Under the pieces are notes generated by a model. That model ran no database searches and was not told where the DNA came from. It saw only the letters and a list, made by a program, of their open reading frames with translations. DNA of 8,498 nucleotides, taken from positions 1-8,498 of the forward strand of contig JANQPW010000288.1 in the NCBI GenBank assembly GCA_028285285.1, given 5' to 3'. The position numbers and the translations under genes were made by a program. The first letter of the stretch is position 1. Each line of letters opens with the position of its first letter. Below, piece by piece: positions 5,565 to 8,498 of the stretch. The DNA is from Silvanigrellales bacterium. GTDB taxonomy: Bacteria > Bdellovibrionota_B > Oligoflexia > Silvanigrellales > Silvanigrellaceae.

Positions 5565-8498
5565 TCATTTGCTGGGAGAGTTCGTGTGGAGCTCGGCGTC
5601 TTTGAGAATTTGTTGAAAAATTCCAGACACTTCAAAGTTAGCGAGGCGGTCCCTCTTCCCCTCAAGGATGTTCTTTTGGATGGAGACACCATCACGACAA
5701 GAAGGGCACCCACTCACCACGGCCTCTGGGGGGGCCGCGCGGATCTGCTCAAACAGCTTTTCAGAGATTTTTGTGCCAATTTTCGGGTGCTTGAGGCGCC
5801 CTGTGCCCGAGAGTCCACAGCAGCGATCGTAAGACTCCACGCCGGTGTAGTACATTTTGAGCAGATCGATTTGCGCCTGGGTGGCTTCAGGAGTGTTGTG
5901 GCAGGGAACTTTCAAGCCCACCACTTTCGATGATTTTTTGCGCAGTATCTTGAGAGCGCCCCGCTTTTGGGGATCGGGTTTGTCGGCTTCAACCCCTGCT
6001 TCCAAGGAGCTTGTTTGCTTTTGCCGCTCAATGTCATGCAACAAGGTCATGGCCAGCTCGGCCGTGTCTTTCACCTCAAAGTCGAGCAAGTTGAAGTTGA
6101 AACCCGGCGGTAGACCTGCCTTGGCACTGAGGCGTTCCTGTTGCAGTGGGTCAGAAAGCAGCAATTTCATTTCTTTGATGGCTTCAACGCAGGTGGGGCA
6201 GTTGGAAAACACAGTGAACAAGATGGGCGTTTCTCGATCAACCCTTCGGGAAACAGTGGAAATGCAACGAGCAATTTCCGTGAGGGAAAGAAAGCGGCTT
6301 TGTTTGGCGCGTTCGTGCAGCCCGTCGGCTTCAAAAGGGAAGCCGCAGCACATTTTCTTTTCAAGGTCCACAAACCGAGCCCCCAAGTGTTCTTTAAAGT
6401 AACTATCAACGGATTCTGTTGCCGATGGGTTCGCATAGGTGTCCATGCAGCCACGGTAACGCACGTAGATGTGCTGGGTTTCTGAGTGTTCAGAAGCGTC
6501 CCTGCGAGCCACATAGTTTTGATCCCGCGAGGGGCTCAACAAAACAAAGTTGTCTTTGGGTTGGTGACGCACGCCCGCACGGGCGGCCTCGTAAGCCACC
6601 AGTGCAAACTGTGGTGGGGTGAAGTAGGTCTTCAACCAGTCGGGGATCTGTCTCATGCGGAGAAAGAGCTTCATAAAGGGGCGGCTCAGCAAAACGCCCA
6701 AGCCCATCAGTCGGTAGGTGTCATCTTTCCACCTATCTTCTCCCATGAGTCGTTCGCAGAGAAAATGGAACAAGGCGGCCACCACTCGAGGACTTCCGGA
6801 AGTGGCGCTCGGTGGCAGCTTGCCGAGCTTTTGAAATGCTTGCACCATGGGGTGAATGTTGATGTCGACAGGGCAGGCCTTATCGCACTTTCGGCAGTAG
6901 AAACACTTTCCGAGCAAAGATGCTGCTTCCGAAAACATGCCTTTGACCTGTGCCGGTAGTTCAGAAGAAGACTTTCCTTTGCCCAGTGCACTCACCCACT
7001 CTAAAAACATCACCAGATTGCGTTTGCTGGGCAGAACGGGTTGGGTGGCTGAGCTGGCGTTTTCTCGACGAAGCTCATGTTCAGCGTCGATCACCGGACA
7101 AATTTTGCAGGAATTGCAACGAGTGCATCTCTGGGCTTCTTCCAGCGCGAAGGCCAGAGGATCTCGCTCTAAACGCGCCTGTTCGTCTGAAGCACTGTGA
7201 TCCGCGCTTGTTTGGTTTTGTTCTGCGGAGTCTTTTTGGAGTTGCTCGGCAAGAGACATGACCTGACGGTGGCTGAAGCCAATGAGCCGAGCCCTCAAGG
7301 AGCGGGCCAACGAGCTTCTCAGAAAGAGGGTTTCAGGGTTGAACAAACCACTGGGATCAAGTGCATCTTTCACCTGACACATGCGCTCGTAGTCTTGGGG
7401 AGGAATGTGATTGATCCACAAAAAAGCGGCCTTTCCCGCAATGCCGTGTTCCCCAGAAAAGGAGGCGCTGGGGAGAGGGTCTTTTTGGTGGGAAAGCTGC
7501 TGAGCCTGGCCAATCACTTTTTCCAGATAAGACCACGCTGCATGAGACGACTCTTCGTTGTAAAGATCAAACCCACCAATGTTCCAATGAATGATAGCGG
7601 TTTTTCGAGGAGTGAGATGCCCAAACATCACATCTTCCTTCTGAAAGCCATTCCCTTGCGCTGGGGTTTGCGTCACCAGACGAATGACGTCCGCCAAATA
7701 TTCCGTGCGGATCTCCATGTCGGTTTTGCACTTCGTGCGCAGCTTCTTGGGAAGAACTTCCCGGGGTTTGATGAGAGATTCAAACTCCTCTTTTCCAAGG
7801 CTCAAAAACTCGGGCTGGCTTTCATACACCAAACGGAGGTCATGGGGGTCAAGGGGGCCCCCTAAAGACTCAGCCCGGGGCTGCTCCAGGCAACTGCCGG
7901 CACGTGCTCGGAGTGCGGCTAGGCGTGCGCGAACGGCATCGTCACTGTCTGCCTCTACCCCCAAAAACAACACGGCTTCGTCTTCGTGATCGAACACTGT
8001 TGGAAAGTCTTGGAGGAGGAAGCGACGAATGCTCTCGCCCGTGATCACCTCAAAATACTCTGGCGCATTGTCGCCAAAGTCTTCCTTCAGTGCCTGGGTC
8101 ACGGCCATAGCGGCCTCAACGCTGCGGAAGTGCCACCGTGCTCCCTGAATCCAAGCCTTTGGCTTTTCAATTTCGAAGGTCACTTCATAGACAAAGCCCG
8201 TGCTCCCTTCAGCGCCCACGAAAGTGCTAATGGGCAAGGCTTCCGAGCTTCCTAGGGGATCAGCATGAGTGCCCTGCTTTCGGTCTGATGCAGCGCGGCG
8301 CTTCTCAGCCTCCTGTTGTTGGGCCAACATGTTTGCAGCGGCTTTCATGCCCTGTAATGGCACGACGATGTCACGGCAGTGAGGGCTTACCTGGGCCTCA
8401 AGATGGCGCGCAGCCAGCTGCGTTGCTTTCTTGCGGAGAGAAGCAACATCGCTCACCGAAAAAAACTTATTTGCCATGAGGAAAGGCTCACTGTCGAT
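5565..8498 (-). CDS. FAD-linked oxidase / Fe-S / CCG-domain oxidoreductase, D-lactate or D-2-hydroxyglutarate dehydrogenase-like (5' partial)
   Basis: Probably oxidises a D-2-hydroxyacid and passes electrons through Fe-S centres to the respiratory chain. Residues are numbered from the ATG at 8477. FVGAEGSTGFVYEVTFEIEK (86-105) matches the junction between the FAD-binding and FAD-oxidase C domains of GlcD/DLD/YdiJ proteins, and GEHG (342-345) and KDALDPSGLFNPE (370-382) are typical of the latter. Next come two 4Fe-4S motifs, C451/454/457/460-P and C525/528/531/535-P, then two CCG domains (C677, C710-C711, C760/C763; and C859, C886-C887, C924/C927). This order is that of YdiJ-type enzymes of about 1000 residues. 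The FAD-binding PCMH domain that should precede residue 1 is absent. Because the frame continues without a stop through all seven codons to the edge and the ATG at 8477 lacks a good ribosome site, that ATG is probably internal. Exact substrate unknown; the usual FGHxGDGN segment is altered (FGHLTPRKTAIIHWN, 285-299). Confidence 0.88.
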   Translation of the reverse strand: MDSEPFLMANKFFSVSDVASLRKKATQLAARHLEAQVSPHCRDIVVPLQGMKAAANMLAQQQEAEKRRAASDRKQGTHADPLGSSEALPISTFVGAEGSTGFVYEVTFEIEKPKAWIQGARWHFRSVEAAMAVTQALKEDFGDNAPEYFEVITGESIRRFLLQDFPTVFDHEDEAVLFLGVEADSDDAVRARLAALRARAGSCLEQPRAESLGGPLDPHDLRLVYESQPEFLSLGKEEFESLIKPREVLPKKLRTKCKTDMEIRTEYLADVIRLVTQTPAQGNGFQKEDVMFGHLTPRKTAIIHWNIGGFDLYNEESSHAAWSYLEKVIGQAQQLSHQKDPLPSASFSGEHGIAGKAAFLWINHIPPQDYERMCQVKDALDPSGLFNPETLFLRSSLARSLRARLIGFSHRQVMSLAEQLQKDSAEQNQTSADHSASDEQARLERDPLAFALEEAQRCTRCNSCKICPVIDAEHELRRENASSATQPVLPSKRNLVMFLEWVSALGKGKSSSELPAQVKGMFSEAASLLGKCFYCRKCDKACPVDINIHPMVQAFQKLGKLPPSATSGSPRVVAALFHFLCERLMGEDRWKDDTYRLMGLGVLLSRPFMKLFLRMRQIPDWLKTYFTPPQFALVAYEAARAGVRHQPKDNFVLLSPSRDQNYVARRDASEHSETQHIYVRYRGCMDTYANPSATESVDSYFKEHLGARFVDLEKKMCCGFPFEADGLHERAKQSRFLSLTEIARCISTVSRRVDRETPILFTVFSNCPTCVEAIKEMKLLLSDPLQQERLSAKAGLPPGFNFNLLDFEVKDTAELAMTLLHDIERQKQTSSLEAGVEADKPDPQKRGALKILRKKSSKVVGLKVPCHNTPEATQAQIDLLKMYYTGVESYDRCCGLSGTGRLKHPKIGTKISEKLFEQIRAAPPEAVVSGCPSCRDGVSIQKNILEGKRDRLANFEVSGIFQQILKDAELHTNSPSK

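Noticed and set aside
7197..7865. 222-codon plus-strand frame inside the FAD/Fe-S gene
   Set aside because: It is antisense to a region coding for the FAD-oxidase C domain and has no domain signal of its own.

Overview
The window reads as chromosomal DNA of a Gram-negative bacterium of moderate G+C. Coding is dense, Shine-Dalgarno sites are strong, HtpG has the enterobacterial length, and one gene is a large D-2-hydroxyacid dehydrogenase-type flavo/Fe-S protein. A proteobacterium or a Bdellovibrio-like lineage would fit, but nothing seen fixes the phylum. I see no phage, transposon, CRISPR, tRNA or rRNA features.

Layout from left to right. Positions 3-2126 (+) hold the 3' part of a flavoprotein-type oxidoreductase gene whose 5' end lies outside the window. 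Its N-terminal third carries a GGGDSG nucleotide-binding loop and an ATGF motif, followed by about 400 residues I cannot assign. It converges, with a 17 bp gap, on a two-gene minus-strand operon: a TetR-family regulator (2613-3215) followed by a short Coq4-like protein (2144-2590) with an intact HDxxH-x11-E metal site. The operon promoter has a perfect 14 bp palindrome filling the space between its -35 and -10 boxes, the expected layout for an autorepressing TetR. A possible 50-residue small protein (3374-3526, +) lies upstream of that promoter in the other direction.

The right half is two minus-strand genes. htpG (3595-5469) encodes the bacterial Hsp90 chaperone, complete, with a GTG start placed by a strong Shine-Dalgarno. 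Upstream of it, in the same direction, is a gene (5565 to the right edge) for a large protein with an FAD-linked oxidase C-terminal domain, two 4Fe-4S motifs and two CCG domains, like D-lactate or D-2-hydroxyglutarate dehydrogenases of the YdiJ type. Its FAD-binding domain is missing and its frame stays open to the window edge, so it is almost certainly cut by the window and not naturally short.

Most of the content is ordinary. The parts worth following up are the TetR/Coq4-like operon with its operator, and the unassigned C-terminal region of the flavoprotein. I found no convincing evidence of a new multi-gene system.
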